The notes under the pieces: model-generated
What the model was told of the DNA's origin: nothing
Seen by the model: the letters and a program-made list of their open reading frames with translations, nothing else
Database searches by the model: none
Part shown: piece by piece, positions 53,981-64,000 of the stretch
Numbering within the stretch: position 1 is the first letter of the stretch
Layout of the letters: each line of letters opens with the position of its first letter
Program-made: the position numbers and the translations under genes
Source of the DNA: Pseudalkalibacillus hwajinpoensis
GTDB lineage: Bacteria > Bacillota > Bacilli > Bacillales > Guptibacillaceae
NCBI RefSeq assembly: GCF_015234585.1
Contig: NZ_JADFCM010000008.1
Span: forward strand, 1,736,001-1,800,000
Direction of reading: 5' to 3'
Length of the DNA stretch: 64,000 bases

Positions 53981-54559
53981 TCACAGACGTGTTTTCCTTT
54001 TTATCAAACAACCCATAATAAAATCAATAAAAAAATGAGCTGACATCGTGACAAGAACATTACCTGTCACCTCATATAAAATACCTAGCAAAAAACTGAT
54101 TCCTACAACAGATGTGAATAACACTGGCTTAGAAAGATACCTAACATGTATCATTGCAAATAATAAACTTGAAAGTATTAGTCCGAAGTGTGTTTGAATG
54201 ACTCCTCGAAACATCAGTTCCTCACTAAAAGATATAAGAAATGACAAAAAGAAGATATGTTGCACAGAAAGCTTGGAAAATATCCGTTCGTTAATCCCTC
54301 CATCATCTAATTTCTCATCCGGGAGAGATTTCATCAAAAGAAGATCAGCTAGAACAACGAGTAAGCCTGCACCACCTCCCAGGAAGACTATATCACTCCA
54401 ATTGAATTCCACAATTTTAGGAAGAAACCATAACTCCCCAAATAGAAAAGCTCCCAATACAAAGGCTAGAATAAGCATGATCGCCTGTGTTAAGTAAACA
54501 TTTAATACCAGCTCACGATCAGTTAATTGTTTTACTATTTCAGCCTGTCGGTTTCTCAC
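53981..54559 (-). CDS. ypbD: CPBP (Abi) family intramembrane metalloprotease
   Basis: 192 residues, six or more membrane helices. CPBP motifs: EELMFRG (motif 1, EExxxR), FAMIHV (motif 2, FxxxH), and HFFIDFI (motif 3). Members are related to CAAX proteases; targets in Bacillus are unknown. GTG start with GGGGAGG six bases upstream; it overlaps the recS end by 20 bases. Same place as B. subtilis ypbD. Confidence 0.88.
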   Translation of the reverse strand: MRNRQAEIVKQLTDRELVLNVYLTQAIMLILAFVLGAFLFGELWFLPKIVEFNWSDIVFLGGGAGLLVVLADLLLMKSLPDEKLDDGGINERIFSKLSVQHIFFLSFLISFSEELMFRGVIQTHFGLILSSLLFAMIHVRYLSKPVLFTSVVGISFLLGILYEVTGNVLVTMSAHFFIDFIMGCLIKRKTRL

Positions 54560-56078
54560 TGGTATCCTCCCCGCACACTGTCAGCATCCGTTTCAGTTCA
54601 GCATCCCAGTCAAATTCTTCTTGTGGTGAGGAATCACTTTGATCATGACTAGCCGCATAATCTTCAAGGTTTAAACCACAATAATCACAACATGGGTTAA
54701 TAATATGATTCGCTTCACCGAACCTAGCTAATAAACCTTTTCTTCGACACTGCTCTTCCTCTAACCAGCTTTTGAATCCAAACCACTTAACAAGTTTTTC
54801 TGTGCGCCGGATTTCTGTTTCATCTATTATTTTCATTAAAGTAGAATCGACCTCAAAAGAGCGAATAACTTTATCCTCTATCACTCCTTCAACTTCTAGA
54901 CGATGGAACAAATAACGCCACGCCGTTTCATTCAACCCAAACTTCGCGCCTTCATTTTCTATTTGATTACTTGTATATGTTTCACCTGATCGGCTAGATA
55001 AGTCTCTCATAACTTCTTTAATTTGCACCTCTTTAGGCAGTTCTCCATCAATAAATGAAAGGGGTAGAAATTCATCTTCTTCTGTATACAAGTGAATAGC
55101 TATCGCTTGATTTTGATCCCTTCCCGCTCGACCAATTTCTTGCAAATAGCTTTCGATTGTAGCTGGGGGATGAAAATGAATCACAAATCGAATGTTGCTC
55201 TTGTTTATGCCCATTCCAAAAGCATTTGTCGAGCAAACAATGGATAGCTCATCATTTAGAAACTGCTGCTGTATTAATAACCGATCTTCCTGCTCCATTC
55301 CTGCGTGATAAGATGCTACGGTTTTCACGTCATCATTTAATTCTTTTGCAATTCTATCTGCCCAGTTCCTGCTTGAGAAATAGATGATTCCAGGCCCTTC
55401 TAACTCATTAGCATACCGCTTTAACGCTTGGATTTTCGTTTCAAGTGAAGGCAATTTATCTAGCTTAATAGCAATGTTAGGTCGATCGACGCTGTGTATA
55501 TGAATAGCGGGTATCTTCATTTGCAATTGATCCATAACATCATTCCGCACTTCATCTGTAGCTGTAGCTGTTAACGCAAGAACCGGAGGTTTACCAAGCT
55601 TGTCTCTAATCACACCAAGTTTTAGATAGTCTGTTCGAAAATCATGGCCCCATTGAGAAATACAATGTGCTTCATCCACGACCATTAACCCTAAATCCAA
55701 TTGAGTTAAAGCATCTTGCACAAACTTATTTTGAAGAATTTCTGGTGATACGTAAATAAAGGTGTAACGCGATAAGTTTTTAAGAATCGAGATTCGTTTC
55801 TCAAAGGGAAGAAAACCATTTAACGCAACGACTCGCTTTTCTCCTTGTGCTTTTAATTGCTGTACTTGATCTTCCATTAACGATATGAGAGGCGAAACAA
55901 TAAGAATATGTGCCAGGCCTGCATATGCTGGAAGTTGATAACATAGCGATTTACCTGCACCTGTAGGAAGCATCGCAAAAACGTCTTTTCCTTCTAGCAC
56001 ATCCAAGATGATTTCCTGCTGTCCTTGACGAAATTCGCGGTATCCAAAATGCTTGTATAACAAGTCTGTTAAAGCCAT
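54540..56078 (-). CDS. recS: RecQ-family ATP-dependent DNA helicase RecS
   Basis: 512 residues: helicase core with MLPTGAGKSLCYQLPA (Walker A), VDEAHCISQWGHDFR (DEAH and aromatic loop), STNAFGMGINKSNIRFVIHF and IGRAGRDQN (motif VI), then a zinc-binding region with CRRKG and CCDYCG near residue 475. No HRDC domain follows, so it is the short RecS type (B. subtilis YpbC), not RecQ proper. Its ATG shares one base with the ypbB stop (TAATG). Confidence 0.93.
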   Translation of the reverse strand: MALTDLLYKHFGYREFRQGQQEIILDVLEGKDVFAMLPTGAGKSLCYQLPAYAGLAHILIVSPLISLMEDQVQQLKAQGEKRVVALNGFLPFEKRISILKNLSRYTFIYVSPEILQNKFVQDALTQLDLGLMVVDEAHCISQWGHDFRTDYLKLGVIRDKLGKPPVLALTATATDEVRNDVMDQLQMKIPAIHIHSVDRPNIAIKLDKLPSLETKIQALKRYANELEGPGIIYFSSRNWADRIAKELNDDVKTVASYHAGMEQEDRLLIQQQFLNDELSIVCSTNAFGMGINKSNIRFVIHFHPPATIESYLQEIGRAGRDQNQAIAIHLYTEEDEFLPLSFIDGELPKEVQIKEVMRDLSSRSGETYTSNQIENEGAKFGLNETAWRYLFHRLEVEGVIEDKVIRSFEVDSTLMKIIDETEIRRTEKLVKWFGFKSWLEEEQCRRKGLLARFGEANHIINPCCDYCGLNLEDYAASHDQSDSSPQEEFDWDAELKRMLTVCGEDTSEKPTG

Positions 56079-57127
56079 TAAATCCCTTCCTTACAAAGTG
56101 TTAATCGGATTTCAAAGTATGAATAATTATCATCTAAATACTGTTTGATTGTTTTTAACCGCTGACTGTTTAATTTCTCGCTCGCTAATCGGATTTCCCT
56201 CTGTGCATCTTGAGATACAAAAGGATCAATTGAGAAGCCAGGTACATTTATTGCAATTTCTACGAGGTGATCCTCGATCGTGCTTCTCTTTAATCGACGC
56301 CTTTGAGCTATTTGTTCTAGTGACACTCCCGATTGAAGAATGGTATACGTCTGCCTCGTTGAAGACGTCAACGGCCACTCGCCCTCATACCCTTTCGCCA
56401 CTGTTCCCAATATAGGGAATTGAAGAGGAGTATTTTGAATATACGTAAGAAAAGCATGAATTACATTCTGAAATTGTACTGTAGCTTCTTCCACACTAAT
56501 CTTGTTCGATGTACTCATTTGAGCAAAAGTAAGTCCTGTCCTTCCTTTACCACTTAGCCGATTGACAAATAATGCCGCATGATGTGATGGGAGGTGGAGT
56601 AAAATAGCTGATATTTCTTTGTACAAATCATATGCTAAAATGGCTCGCTGTTCTTTCACGCTTGGAAAGTGTAGCCTGACCCAGTTTTGAATATTCTCTT
56701 CTTTGCTTATAGGATAAAAATTCATGTTTCCATGGATTGAATAAGATAGCGTTTGAACGTATAAACTAAGCCGCTGCCAGAATAAATCACTAATAGAATG
56801 ATACTTCCATCCTTCTAAGTATGTGGGAATAGGATTATCCACTAGGAAAGCGCCCAATTTTTCTTTACCTTTTAATGTGACCTTAAAACCATCATGTTGG
56901 TTAAGCTCAATCAATTTAACTTTTTGAAGCTTAGCGGAATGATCTACGAGTTGAGATCGTTTGATTTGCTTCAAAACACCAAAAAAATTTGAAACATTAA
57001 ATAGTTTTGCATCCTGAATCGTTTGTGAAGATTTTTTCCCAGTAAGGAGATGGAAAACGGCTGATAATGAACGCTCTCCCCTAAAACGGTCAAAAATATA
57101 TAATAGCACACCATCTAAATATTGCAT
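56078..57127 (-). CDS. ypbB: YpbB helix-turn-helix protein
   Basis: 349 residues. The C-terminal part has a helicase-associated helix-turn-helix: SLEQIAQRRRLKRSTIEDHLVEIA (about residues 272-296), found in front of RecQ-like helicases. It is placed directly before recS and overlaps it by one base, so it is likely a partner or regulator of that helicase. No enzymatic motif. Confidence 0.88.
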   Translation of the reverse strand: MQYLDGVLLYIFDRFRGERSLSAVFHLLTGKKSSQTIQDAKLFNVSNFFGVLKQIKRSQLVDHSAKLQKVKLIELNQHDGFKVTLKGKEKLGAFLVDNPIPTYLEGWKYHSISDLFWQRLSLYVQTLSYSIHGNMNFYPISKEENIQNWVRLHFPSVKEQRAILAYDLYKEISAILLHLPSHHAALFVNRLSGKGRTGLTFAQMSTSNKISVEEATVQFQNVIHAFLTYIQNTPLQFPILGTVAKGYEGEWPLTSSTRQTYTILQSGVSLEQIAQRRRLKRSTIEDHLVEIAINVPGFSIDPFVSQDAQREIRLASEKLNSQRLKTIKQYLDDNYSYFEIRLTLCKEGI

Positions 57128-57238
57128 GTATCAATCACCCAATTCCTTCTTCTTTATATTGTATCAAATTTTTTCATCTGTTTACTTATTTTAAAACCGG
57201 GTAACATTCAATTAGGCGGTAATAAAAGGATTAAACTA

Positions 57239-57267
57239 TTGAAAAGTCAAGGCGCGACCTTTACAAT
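57239..57267 (+). promoter_or_regulatory. Putative SigA promoter of fer
   Basis: TTGAAA (57239-57244), 17 bp, TACAAT (57262-57267), about 78 bases before fer. Confidence 0.65.
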
Positions 57268-57341
57268 AAGGTTATTAAATACTTTCATTTACGCATAAAA
57301 TGACGATGAAAGGCATATAGAAGTATTGAATAGGAGGTTAA

Positions 57342-57593
<252 letters not shown>

Positions 57594-57603
57594 TAAAGAA
57601 TGG

Positions 57604-57629
57604 AATCCCCGGTTTTAATACCGGGGATT
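57604..57629 (+). terminator. fer terminator
   Basis: AATCCCCGG (57604-57612) with CCGGGGATT (57621-57629), T run following. Confidence 0.9.
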
Positions 57630-57673
57630 TTTTATTTTCGCATCTTTTTCACTAAAAAATGTTCCTAATGAAA

Positions 57674-57702
57674 TTGACACTTTAGTGCTTTCATGATAAA
57701 AA
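57674..57702 (+). promoter_or_regulatory. Putative serA promoter
   Basis: Perfect TTGACA (57674-57679), 17 bp, TAAAAA (57697-57702; 4 of 6). It overlaps the ATG of the longer serA frame, which argues that translation starts further on. Confidence 0.55.
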
Positions 57703-57758
57703 GTAAGTTATTAAGTTTTCTAAAAAATGAGAAGAGAGAGACAAAGGGAGTGGAGAAG

Positions 57759-59339
57759 TTGGCTTACGTTTTAGTAACTGATGGTATTAAGGAAGATGGC
57801 TTACAGCCGCTTTTGAATGAAAGCACGATAACATGTGACATTGGATCATTAAATGACTTCAATGATCGTCTGGATCGCTATGAAGCCTTGCTTGTAAGAA
57901 GCGCGACAAAAGTAACAGCAGAAGTGCTCGATCAAATGCCTTCGCTTAAGATTGTTGCAAGAGCAGGTGTTGGTGTTGATAACATCGATATTGATGCCGC
58001 AACGAAACGAGGCGTCATTGTAGTTAATGCACCTGATGGGAACACTATATCAACAACAGAACATACTTTTGCAATGATGGCTTCACTCGTTCGAAATATC
58101 CCTCAGGGAACATCGTCATTGAAAAAAGGACAATGGATGAGAAAACAGTATGTCGGAACAGAGTTAAGTGGAAAAACCCTTGGTATTGTAGGAATGGGAC
58201 GTATCGGTACAGAGCTTTCTAGACGCTCTAGAGCGTTTGGTATGGATGTCGTCGTATTTGATCCATTCCTAACAAATGATCGAGCGGAAAAACTCGATGT
58301 ACAGTCTGTTGATTTGGATCACCTGCTTCAAACAGCAGATATTATCACCGTTCATACTCCTTTAACTGATAAAACACGTGGACTCTTAAATAAAGAAACG
58401 CTAGCGAAAACTAAAAAAGGTGTTTTCTTAATTAACTGTGCTCGTGGAGGAATTATTGATGAAGAATCACTCATTCCTTACCTCGAATCAGGTCACATTG
58501 GCGGCGTAGCACTTGATGTGTTTGTGGCAGAACCACCAGAGGCTGACCACCCTCTCTTAAGCTTTGATCAAGTTATTGCAACTCCACACCTTGGGGCTTC
58601 TACAAAAGAAGCACAACTCAATGTTGCTGCACAGGTAGCAGACGAAGTACTGCACTTCCTAAAAGAGAAACCAATTCGAAATGCGATCAACCTCCCTGGT
58701 TTTTCAAAAGAAGAATACGAAAAAATCAAACCATATTACGAACTAACTCGTAAGATGGGGAGTATACTCTCACAATGTATGAAATCAGCAGTGAATCTCG
58801 TAGAAGTCACTTATGCCGGAAAGCTAACTGAATTAGATACAGCAATCTTGACAAGGAATTTAATGGCGTCCTTCCTTAAATCAAGACTGGACACTACCGT
58901 TAATGAAGTAAACGCCCCTTCTATCGCTAGAGAAAGAGGGATCACTTACGGTGAGAAACATAGTTCTGAAACACAGGGATACTCAAACCTTATTTCTGTA
59001 ACAGTAAAAGGGGATAAAGAGGCCTTCTCACTTCAAGGAACATATATTAAAGAATATGGAGATCGCATCACTCAGTTAAATGGATTTGATATTGACTTCC
59101 ACCCTCAAGGTCACCTTCTCTATATCCAGCACAATGACCGTCCTGGTGTCATTGGAAACGTAGGAAAGGTTCTAGGTGAACATAAGATTAACATTGCCAC
59201 AATGCAAGTTGGAAGAAAGACAGCAGGTGGAGAAGCGATTATGATGTTATCTTTTGATAATACCTTACCAAAAAATATTGAAGAAACTCTCGAAGAAGTG
59301 CAAGATATCGTGAAAGTAGAACAAATTGGCGGCGTTTAA
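57759..59339 (+). CDS. serA: D-3-phosphoglycerate dehydrogenase
   Basis: First step of serine synthesis. About 526 residues from a TTG at 57759 (AYVLVTDGIKEDGLQ), aligned with the B. subtilis start MFRVLVSD and with AGGGAG eight bases upstream. The ATG at 57693 would lie in the promoter. Motifs: GRAGVGVDNID-like RAGVGVDNIDID, NAD loop GIVGMGRIGTELSRR, HTPLTDKTRGL, catalytic His in ATPHLGAS; the C-terminal 75 residues are an ACT domain (NDRPGVIGNVGKVLGEHKINIA) for serine feedback. Confidence 0.95.
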   Translation: MAYVLVTDGIKEDGLQPLLNESTITCDIGSLNDFNDRLDRYEALLVRSATKVTAEVLDQMPSLKIVARAGVGVDNIDIDAATKRGVIVVNAPDGNTISTTEHTFAMMASLVRNIPQGTSSLKKGQWMRKQYVGTELSGKTLGIVGMGRIGTELSRRSRAFGMDVVVFDPFLTNDRAEKLDVQSVDLDHLLQTADIITVHTPLTDKTRGLLNKETLAKTKKGVFLINCARGGIIDEESLIPYLESGHIGGVALDVFVAEPPEADHPLLSFDQVIATPHLGASTKEAQLNVAAQVADEVLHFLKEKPIRNAINLPGFSKEEYEKIKPYYELTRKMGSILSQCMKSAVNLVEVTYAGKLTELDTAILTRNLMASFLKSRLDTTVNEVNAPSIARERGITYGEKHSSETQGYSNLISVTVKGDKEAFSLQGTYIKEYGDRITQLNGFDIDFHPQGHLLYIQHNDRPGVIGNVGKVLGEHKINIATMQVGRKTAGGEAIMMLSFDNTLPKNIEETLEEVQDIVKVEQIGGV

Positions 59340-59347
59340 TTCATCTA

Positions 59348-59382
59348 AAAAGGAACGGGAGCGATTAGCTCCCGTTCCTTTT
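59348..59382 (+). terminator. serA terminator
   Basis: A 15-bp perfect stem AAAAGGAACGGGAGC (59348-59362) with complement (59368-59382), T run following. Confidence 0.92.
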
Positions 59383-59450
59383 TTGTTGCATTTATATCCC
59401 ACTGATTTGTGCGCTCATTCGAGCAAAAAATTATCTTCACTCACCTATAT

Positions 59451-60260
59451 TTATAACGATATTGACTTGCGCTCTCCTTTTTCGAACGTCATTAATTTAG
59501 AATACCCAACTGATTTAGCAAGCTCAACCGCCTTATCATAGTCTGCACCAACATCTCCCGGAACGTGCGCATCTGATGAGAGGACAATTGGAATATCTTT
59601 TTCATAACACATTTTAAGAAGTTCAGGATCAGGATACAATTCTCCTACTGGCTTACGCAACCCCGCTGTACTAATTTCGACGCATGTTTTGGAATGAGAT
59701 AAAGCATTTGTCGCTCGGTCATATTGTTCAAGTAGAAAATCACGGCTTTCAGGTTTGTATTTAAATATCTTTACAAGGTCGAGATGACCTACGATATCAA
59801 ACAAATTTGATTCTGCCAGTGTGACAACTTGATCAAAATATTTGCGGTAAACCGTATTAATATCACGTTCATCCCAAAGATGACGATACTCTGCTAGATC
59901 AATCCCAAAGTCTTCAACCCAATGAATGGATCCAATGACATAATCAAATCGATAGCTAGAAATAAAATCTTTCATTTCTTGATGTTTACCTGGCGTATAA
60001 TCCATTTCAATGGACATCTTAACGTCCATCCCCTGTTTTTCCGCTTCCTGAAAAAGACGAACGTAGTCATCCATGTTGTACCATCTTCTTTCGTTAACCC
60101 ACGGATTGCTTAAAATATTTTCTGTTTCATAAAAATGATAAGCATGTTCGGAAATCCCAAAATGGCTTACATTTTTGCGCTTTGCTTCTTCAACAAACTG
60201 AGATAAATAATCAAGAGTTAATGTACCTTTTTCTAAGTGATTGTGATAGTCAGTATACAC
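59451..60260 (-). CDS. PHP-family phosphatase, histidinol-phosphatase-like
   Basis: About 269 residues, GTG start at 60260 with AAGGAGC eight bases upstream. PHP metal motifs: DYHNHLEKG, GISEHA, EMDYTPG, GSIHW, DIVGHLDLVK and LSSDAH. HisJ-type histidinol phosphatases share this, but the loops differ from B. subtilis HisJ and no his genes are nearby, so the substrate is uncertain. The longer frame to 60380 is not needed. Confidence 0.78.
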   Translation of the reverse strand: MYTDYHNHLEKGTLTLDYLSQFVEEAKRKNVSHFGISEHAYHFYETENILSNPWVNERRWYNMDDYVRLFQEAEKQGMDVKMSIEMDYTPGKHQEMKDFISSYRFDYVIGSIHWVEDFGIDLAEYRHLWDERDINTVYRKYFDQVVTLAESNLFDIVGHLDLVKIFKYKPESRDFLLEQYDRATNALSHSKTCVEISTAGLRKPVGELYPDPELLKMCYEKDIPIVLSSDAHVPGDVGADYDKAVELAKSVGYSKLMTFEKGERKSISL

Positions 60261-60381
60261 AGCTTCAGCTCCTTTTATCGAACTAGTTTGACTCTTCCAC
60301 TTGTTATTGTAACGCATTAACGGGAAACAAGGATACCTATTCCTTACTCTTTTTCTTCTGCATAAAATGTCACTAATCAAA

Positions 60382-60414
60382 CAAAGAGCTTCCGATTAAT
60401 TCGGAAACTCTTTG
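60382..60414 (-). terminator. resDE terminator
   Basis: CAAAGAG-c-TTCCGA (60382-60395) with TCGGAA-a-CTCTTTG (60401-60414); a short T-rich tail on the minus strand. Confidence 0.65.
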
Positions 60415-60435
60415 AGTATATCGACGGAGTGCCTG

Positions 60436-62226
60436 TCACTCTTTCACTTTATCAGGTATATAGAAAGAGAACGTTGTTCCTTCTCCGCTCTTGCTGTGGA
60501 CGGAAATGTGGCCGTGATGAGATTCCACAATGTTACGAGCAATGGCAAGCCCTAGACCCGTTCCTGACCTTCCTCTTGTACGAGCTTTGTCGGCTTTGTA
60601 GAAACGCTCAAACACGAATGGAAGATCATCTTCAGGAATGCCAGAACCAGTATCTTTCACGTCGAACTGAACGCCTTTCTCAAGGGAAGTAATTAATAAT
60701 CTTACTTCCCCTCCTCCTGGTGTATGTCTCACAGCGTTGTCTATTAAATTCGTTAATACTTGTTCGATTCTGTCAGGATCAATCTTTAACATTCTTTCAT
60801 CATTTGAAACATGGAAATTTAATTCCACTTGTCGATCTCGAGCAAGTCCGGAAAATTTCCTTAATATTCTTTGTCCAAAATCTTGCAAATGAATATTGCT
60901 ATAATGCAATTCGTTGTGACCGGCTTCCATTCTAGCTAAATCGAGCAGTTCATTCACTAACCTTCCCATCCGCAAGGATTCATCGTAAATGATTTGAGCG
61001 ACCTCTTTCTTTTCCTCGTCACTACTTGCGATATCATCTACGATCGCTTCACTATATCCTTGGAGCATCGCAATTGGGGTTCTAAGCTCATGAGACACAT
61101 TCGCGATAAAATCCTTCCTTAGCTTATCCAAACGACGTTCTTCTGTCATATCCCTAAAGACTGCAACCGCTCCCCGAATAGCAGATTGGTTATAAAGTGG
61201 CGTCATAACAACAACCCAGCTCCGCCCCTGTAGTTCAACTTCTGTTAACTGTTCCCGCTCAAGTGTTACAACAAGACTAAACAATTCATTGATATCCTCA
61301 GGTACTTCATTACCAGGCTTTTCTTCCATTCCCTGCTCGTAATACCAGGCTTTCAAAAAACGTTCAGCAGGGGGATTCGTGCTTAATATGGCTCCAGTTT
61401 TATCAAATGTAATAACGCCATCCGCCATACTGCTTAAAATACTAGAAAGCTGTTCCTTCTCTTGATTCAACGCTGTAACATAGTTATTGAGTTGGCGCCC
61501 CATACGGTTAAACGCAACAGAAAGTTCGCCAATTTCATCGTGGGTCACCATCGGAACTTTTGTATCGAACTTCCCTTTTGCAACCTCTGTAGCTGCTTCT
61601 CTCATTTTCAGAAGTGGAGCGGTAATACGAGTAGATAAGAAGAAGGCAAAGATTGTCGTTAAAACAATGGCAATCCCGGCAGCTATGTAAATTAAATTTC
61701 GAGCCTGGCTCGTTGTCTTTGCTATAACGTCAAGGGATTGGTAAAGAAATACCTCTCCGTTATCTTCTCCATCAAGTTCCATGGGGACACCGACGATTAG
61801 AAGTTCATTATGTGATGCGGCCGCTTCATCTGTAACGAAATCTCCCTTTTTAACAACCGTTTCCCGATCAGTAAATACCCCTTTTAAGATGGGATCTTTT
61901 TTAAACACATCCAATGACAGCTCTGGTAATCCATGGGCATTGGGCGAATACCTACTTTCCCCCTGGCTGTCATTTTCAACGATCATAACCCTAGTAGGAT
62001 AAAAGTCTGTGATTTCCCAGGCTGTGTCAAGCGCCTGCTCTCGATCATCATATCGTTCAATAACAGAAGCCACTTTATTAGCGAGTCGCTCCATTTGCTC
62101 TGCTTCTTTTTCAACATGAAAGTCTTCAAAAAATTGAAGTAAAAGAATTGTTAAGATGGATAGCACAAATGCTACAAGTAAGATGATTGTAAGCCATAGC
62201 TTACCAACAACGCTTCTCCAAATCAT
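60436..62226 (-). CDS. resE: Sensor histidine kinase ResE
   Basis: 596 residues: membrane helix ([21 protein letters not shown]), an extracytoplasmic sensor (about 35-165), second helix ([20 protein letters not shown]), HAMP, a PAS domain (about 255-365), HisKA with the phospho-acceptor in [15 protein letters not shown], then an ATPase domain ([48 protein letters not shown]). It senses respiratory state and phosphorylates ResD. Four-base overlap with resD. Confidence 0.92.
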   Translation of the reverse strand: MIWRSVVGKLWLTIILLVAFVLSILTILLLQFFEDFHVEKEAEQMERLANKVASVIERYDDREQALDTAWEITDFYPTRVMIVENDSQGESRYSPNAHGLPELSLDVFKKDPILKGVFTDRETVVKKGDFVTDEAAASHNELLIVGVPMELDGEDNGEVFLYQSLDVIAKTTSQARNLIYIAAGIAIVLTTIFAFFLSTRITAPLLKMREAATEVAKGKFDTKVPMVTHDEIGELSVAFNRMGRQLNNYVTALNQEKEQLSSILSSMADGVITFDKTGAILSTNPPAERFLKAWYYEQGMEEKPGNEVPEDINELFSLVVTLEREQLTEVELQGRSWVVVMTPLYNQSAIRGAVAVFRDMTEERRLDKLRKDFIANVSHELRTPIAMLQGYSEAIVDDIASSDEEKKEVAQIIYDESLRMGRLVNELLDLARMEAGHNELHYSNIHLQDFGQRILRKFSGLARDRQVELNFHVSNDERMLKIDPDRIEQVLTNLIDNAVRHTPGGGEVRLLITSLEKGVQFDVKDTGSGIPEDDLPFVFERFYKADKARTRGRSGTGLGLAIARNIVESHHGHISVHSKSGEGTTFSFYIPDKVKE

Positions 62227-62942
62227 TATTCTTTAACTGCCTCGAATTTATATCCCACTCCCCATACTGTTGAAATCATTGCAGCAGCATTTGGTGATAC
62301 TTTATTTAGCTTCTCTCTTAGTCTCTTCACGTGCGTATCAACTGTTCGGAGATCTCCAAAGAATTCATAATTCCAGACATCTTTTAACAGCTCTTCTCTC
62401 GAAAATACTTTATCAGGAGCTTTTGCAAGATAATACAATAGCTCATATTCTTTCGGTGTTAAATTAATAATTTGTTCCTCCGCTAACACCCTATGAGCGT
62501 CATGATCGATTGTTAAATACGGAAATACAATTACGTTTTTAGTTGTGGTTTCGGTTTGTAAAAATTTCGTCGTCGATGATCTTCTTAACAGTGCTTTAAC
62601 GCGAAGAACGACTTCTCTTGGACTAAATGGTTTTGTAATATAGTCATCAGCCCCTACTTCAAACCCCTGTACGCGATTAGCCTCTTCCCCTTTTGCTGTA
62701 AGCATGATCACAGGAGTGGCTTTTTGTTCACGCATTTGCTGACAAACTTCTGTACCATCCATTCCCGGAAGCATTAAATCAAGTAAAATAAGATCGAAAT
62801 CATCCTCAATTGCCATTTCCAGGGCTTGTTCTCCATTTTCAGCTTCTTCTATTTCATAATTCTCTCTCTCAAGATACATGCGCAATAGCTTTCTAATACG
62901 CTCTTCATCATCTACTACTAATATTCGTGCATCTTTTTCCAA
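62226..62942 (-). CDS. resD: Response regulator ResD
   Basis: 238 residues, TTG start with AGGAGGG seven bases upstream. Receiver domain with phospho-Asp in [13 protein letters not shown] (about 53) and Lys in TKPFSPREV, and a C-terminal winged helix ([29 protein letters not shown]…[13 protein letters not shown]). In Bacillus it activates genes for aerobic and anaerobic respiration, including the res cytochrome c genes upstream. Confidence 0.94.
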   Translation of the reverse strand: MEKDARILVVDDEERIRKLLRMYLERENYEIEEAENGEQALEMAIEDDFDLILLDLMLPGMDGTEVCQQMREQKATPVIMLTAKGEEANRVQGFEVGADDYITKPFSPREVVLRVKALLRRSSTTKFLQTETTTKNVIVFPYLTIDHDAHRVLAEEQIINLTPKEYELLYYLAKAPDKVFSREELLKDVWNYEFFGDLRTVDTHVKRLREKLNKVSPNAAAMISTVWGVGYKFEAVKE

Positions 62943-63040
62943 GAAGATTCCCTCCTACATGAGCTCATGTGTTCTATTCTACCATGCCTATAGCAATCCA
63001 GACCAGTGATGAGAAACCGCATTCACCTCTCACCTTATAA

Positions 63041-63069
63041 GAAAACCTTCACAAATCGTGAAGGTTTTC
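63041..63069 (-). terminator. Hairpin between resC and resD
   Basis: GAAAACCTTCAC (63041-63052) with GTGAAGGTTTTC (63058-63069), short T-rich tail on the minus strand. Probably a partial terminator that lets some readthrough from resABC into resDE. Confidence 0.6.
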
Positions 63070-63073
63070 GAAG

Positions 63074-64000
63074 TTATGCATAAGAATGAAGTCCAGAAAT
63101 AACAAGGTTGACGACAACAAGGTTGAGCATAATGATGACAAAACCTACTACAGCAAGCCAGGCTGATTTCTCACCTTGCCATCCTCTTGAAAGACGAAGG
63201 TGAAGATATGCAGCATAAAAAAGGAATGTAACAAGAGCCCATACCTCTTTTGGATCCCAACCCCAGAAGCGTGTCCAAGCAGCCTGCGCCCAGATCATGG
63301 CGAAAATAAGTGCTCCTAATGTAAACACTGGGAAACCAATCGCTACTGCACGGTACTGTATTTCATCTACCAATTCTTCATTCACATTTTTAAGTGCTGG
63401 TTGAATGGCAGCTCCAATTCGTTTCCTTAAAATTAATCGGACCAGACCATACAAGATCAGACCACCAAATATCGACCAGATTAACGTATTTAACTTATGT
63501 GCAGCTTTTTCCCCTTTCATCCATCCGGGTGCTTCAAAAAGAGGTCCAAATTCGTTTCCACTAACATATTGGCCGTCTGTCGGCCCTGCTATGGCTGGCA
63601 ATGTATAATCCACTGTTATCTGCTGCTCATTTTGATCAACAAATTGATAAGTGGAAGAATACCCAGCAGCTTCAAATCCAAGTGATAGGACAACAAATGC
63701 AATCGTGCTAATGAGAGAGTACATGACAAACTCAAGCCAGAAAGTTGATTTGCTCGCTTTAGATTGATTGACTGTTTTAACTAGATAAACAAGTCCTGCT
63801 GCAAAGCTAATGGATAGAATCCCCTCACCAAGAGCAGCTGTTGTAACATGAATTTTGAGCCAGTTACTTTGTAAAGCTGGAATAAGTGGCTGAATATCTG
63901 ATGGGAATACACTTGCATAAGCAATCACAATAATTGCAACAGGCATTGCAAATACTCCGATAACATTGCTCTTATATATCAGATAAATGATTAAGAAAGC
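63074..64000 (-). CDS. resC: Cytochrome c biogenesis protein ResC (CcsA), 5' part outside window
   Basis: The frame remains open to the window edge (18 codons before the first in-window ATG, with hydrophobic FLIIYLIY), so the gene is cut. The visible 309 residues have at least six membrane helices and the WWD-like heme domain [10 protein letters not shown] near the C-terminus, with flanking histidines. With ResB it forms the system II heme-delivery complex for c-type cytochromes such as QcrC. resA and resB are expected just beyond the edge. Confidence 0.92.
   Translation of the reverse strand, partial: AFLIIYLIYKSNVIGVFAMPVAIIVIAYASVFPSDIQPLIPALQSNWLKIHVTTAALGEGILSISFAAGLVYLVKTVNQSKASKSTFWLEFVMYSLISTIAFVVLSLGFEAAGYSSTYQFVDQNEQQITVDYTLPAIAGPTDGQYVSGNEFGPLFEAPGWMKGEKAAHKLNTLIWSIFGGLILYGLVRLILRKRIGAAIQPALKNVNEELVDEIQYRAVAIGFPVFTLGALIFAMIWAQAAWTRFWGWDPKEVWALVTFLFYAAYLHLRLSRGWQGEKSAWLAVVGFVIIMLNLVVVNLVISGLHSYA

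Noticed and set aside
63074-64000. Truncated resC pseudogene
   Set aside because: The frame stays open up to the window edge; it is cut by the window, not broken.

Overview
This window is a stretch of Firmicutes core chromosome, most likely from a spore-forming member of the Bacillaceae outside the B. subtilis group. Gene content and order follow the B. subtilis ypjC-qcr-ypi-trp-aro-mtr-hbs-spoIVA-gpsA-der-ypfD-cmk-ypeB-sleB-ypdA-ypb-fer-serA-res region closely. The evidence is sporulation genes (spoIVA, spoVIF, sleB, ypeB, YIEGIA), menaquinone and heptaprenyl genes, bacillithiol genes (bdr, bshB2), TRAP (mtrB), GGAGG-type ribosome binding sites and A+T-rich sequence. Nearly all genes are on the minus strand. 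No rRNA, tRNA, CRISPR array, transposase or prophage gene was seen.

Layout. 1-9.6 kb: end of a YitT-type membrane protein gene, a YugP-type Zn peptidase, ypjB, ypjA, the menaquinol-cytochrome c reductase operon qcrABC, ypiF with an overlapping GNAT gene, ypiB, ypiA, and an unrecognised gene that looks like a degenerate dihydropyrimidinase. 9.6-10.0 kb: an intergenic region with a promoter, a perfect CcpA cre site and a strong terminator (candidate small RNA), followed by a palindromic repeat element. 10.0-22.4 kb: the aromatic amino acid supraoperon aroC-aroB-aroH-trpEDCFBA-hisC-tyrA-aroA. The trp part has its own promoter and a TRAP attenuator with ten in-register GAG/TAG triplets. 22.6-28.7 kb: an amidase gene where B. 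subtilis has cheR, then ndk, hepT-menG-hepS (menaquinone side chain), mtrB, folE and hbs.

29-37.6 kb: spoIVA with a near-consensus SigE promoter, yphF, yphE, spoVIF with a SigK-like promoter, gpsA, plsY, der, the YIEGIA membrane cluster, yphA and the tiny ypzI. 37.6-43.5 kb: the S1-domain protein YpfD, plsC, cmk, a 55-residue YpfB-like protein, ypeB-sleB (spore cortex lysis) and prsW. 43.6-50.9 kb: ansA, bdr (ypdA), gudB, ddl, bshB2, a MecA paralogue and a MerR-cobalamin regulator carrying both CarH signatures. 51-57.1 kb: ypbG, membrane and CBS-ACT genes, ypbF, a stub at the ypbE position, ypbD, recS and ypbB. 57.2-64 kb: ferredoxin, serA, a PHP-family phosphatase, then resE, resD and the partial resC.

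The genes mainly serve respiration (qcr, res, menaquinone synthesis), aromatic amino acid synthesis under TRAP control, and spore formation and germination. I found no new defence or mobile system. The least explained parts are the 9.66-9.99 kb intergenic region, the pseudoenzyme-like gene beside it, and the CarH-type regulator with tandem 11-bp repeats at its own promoter.
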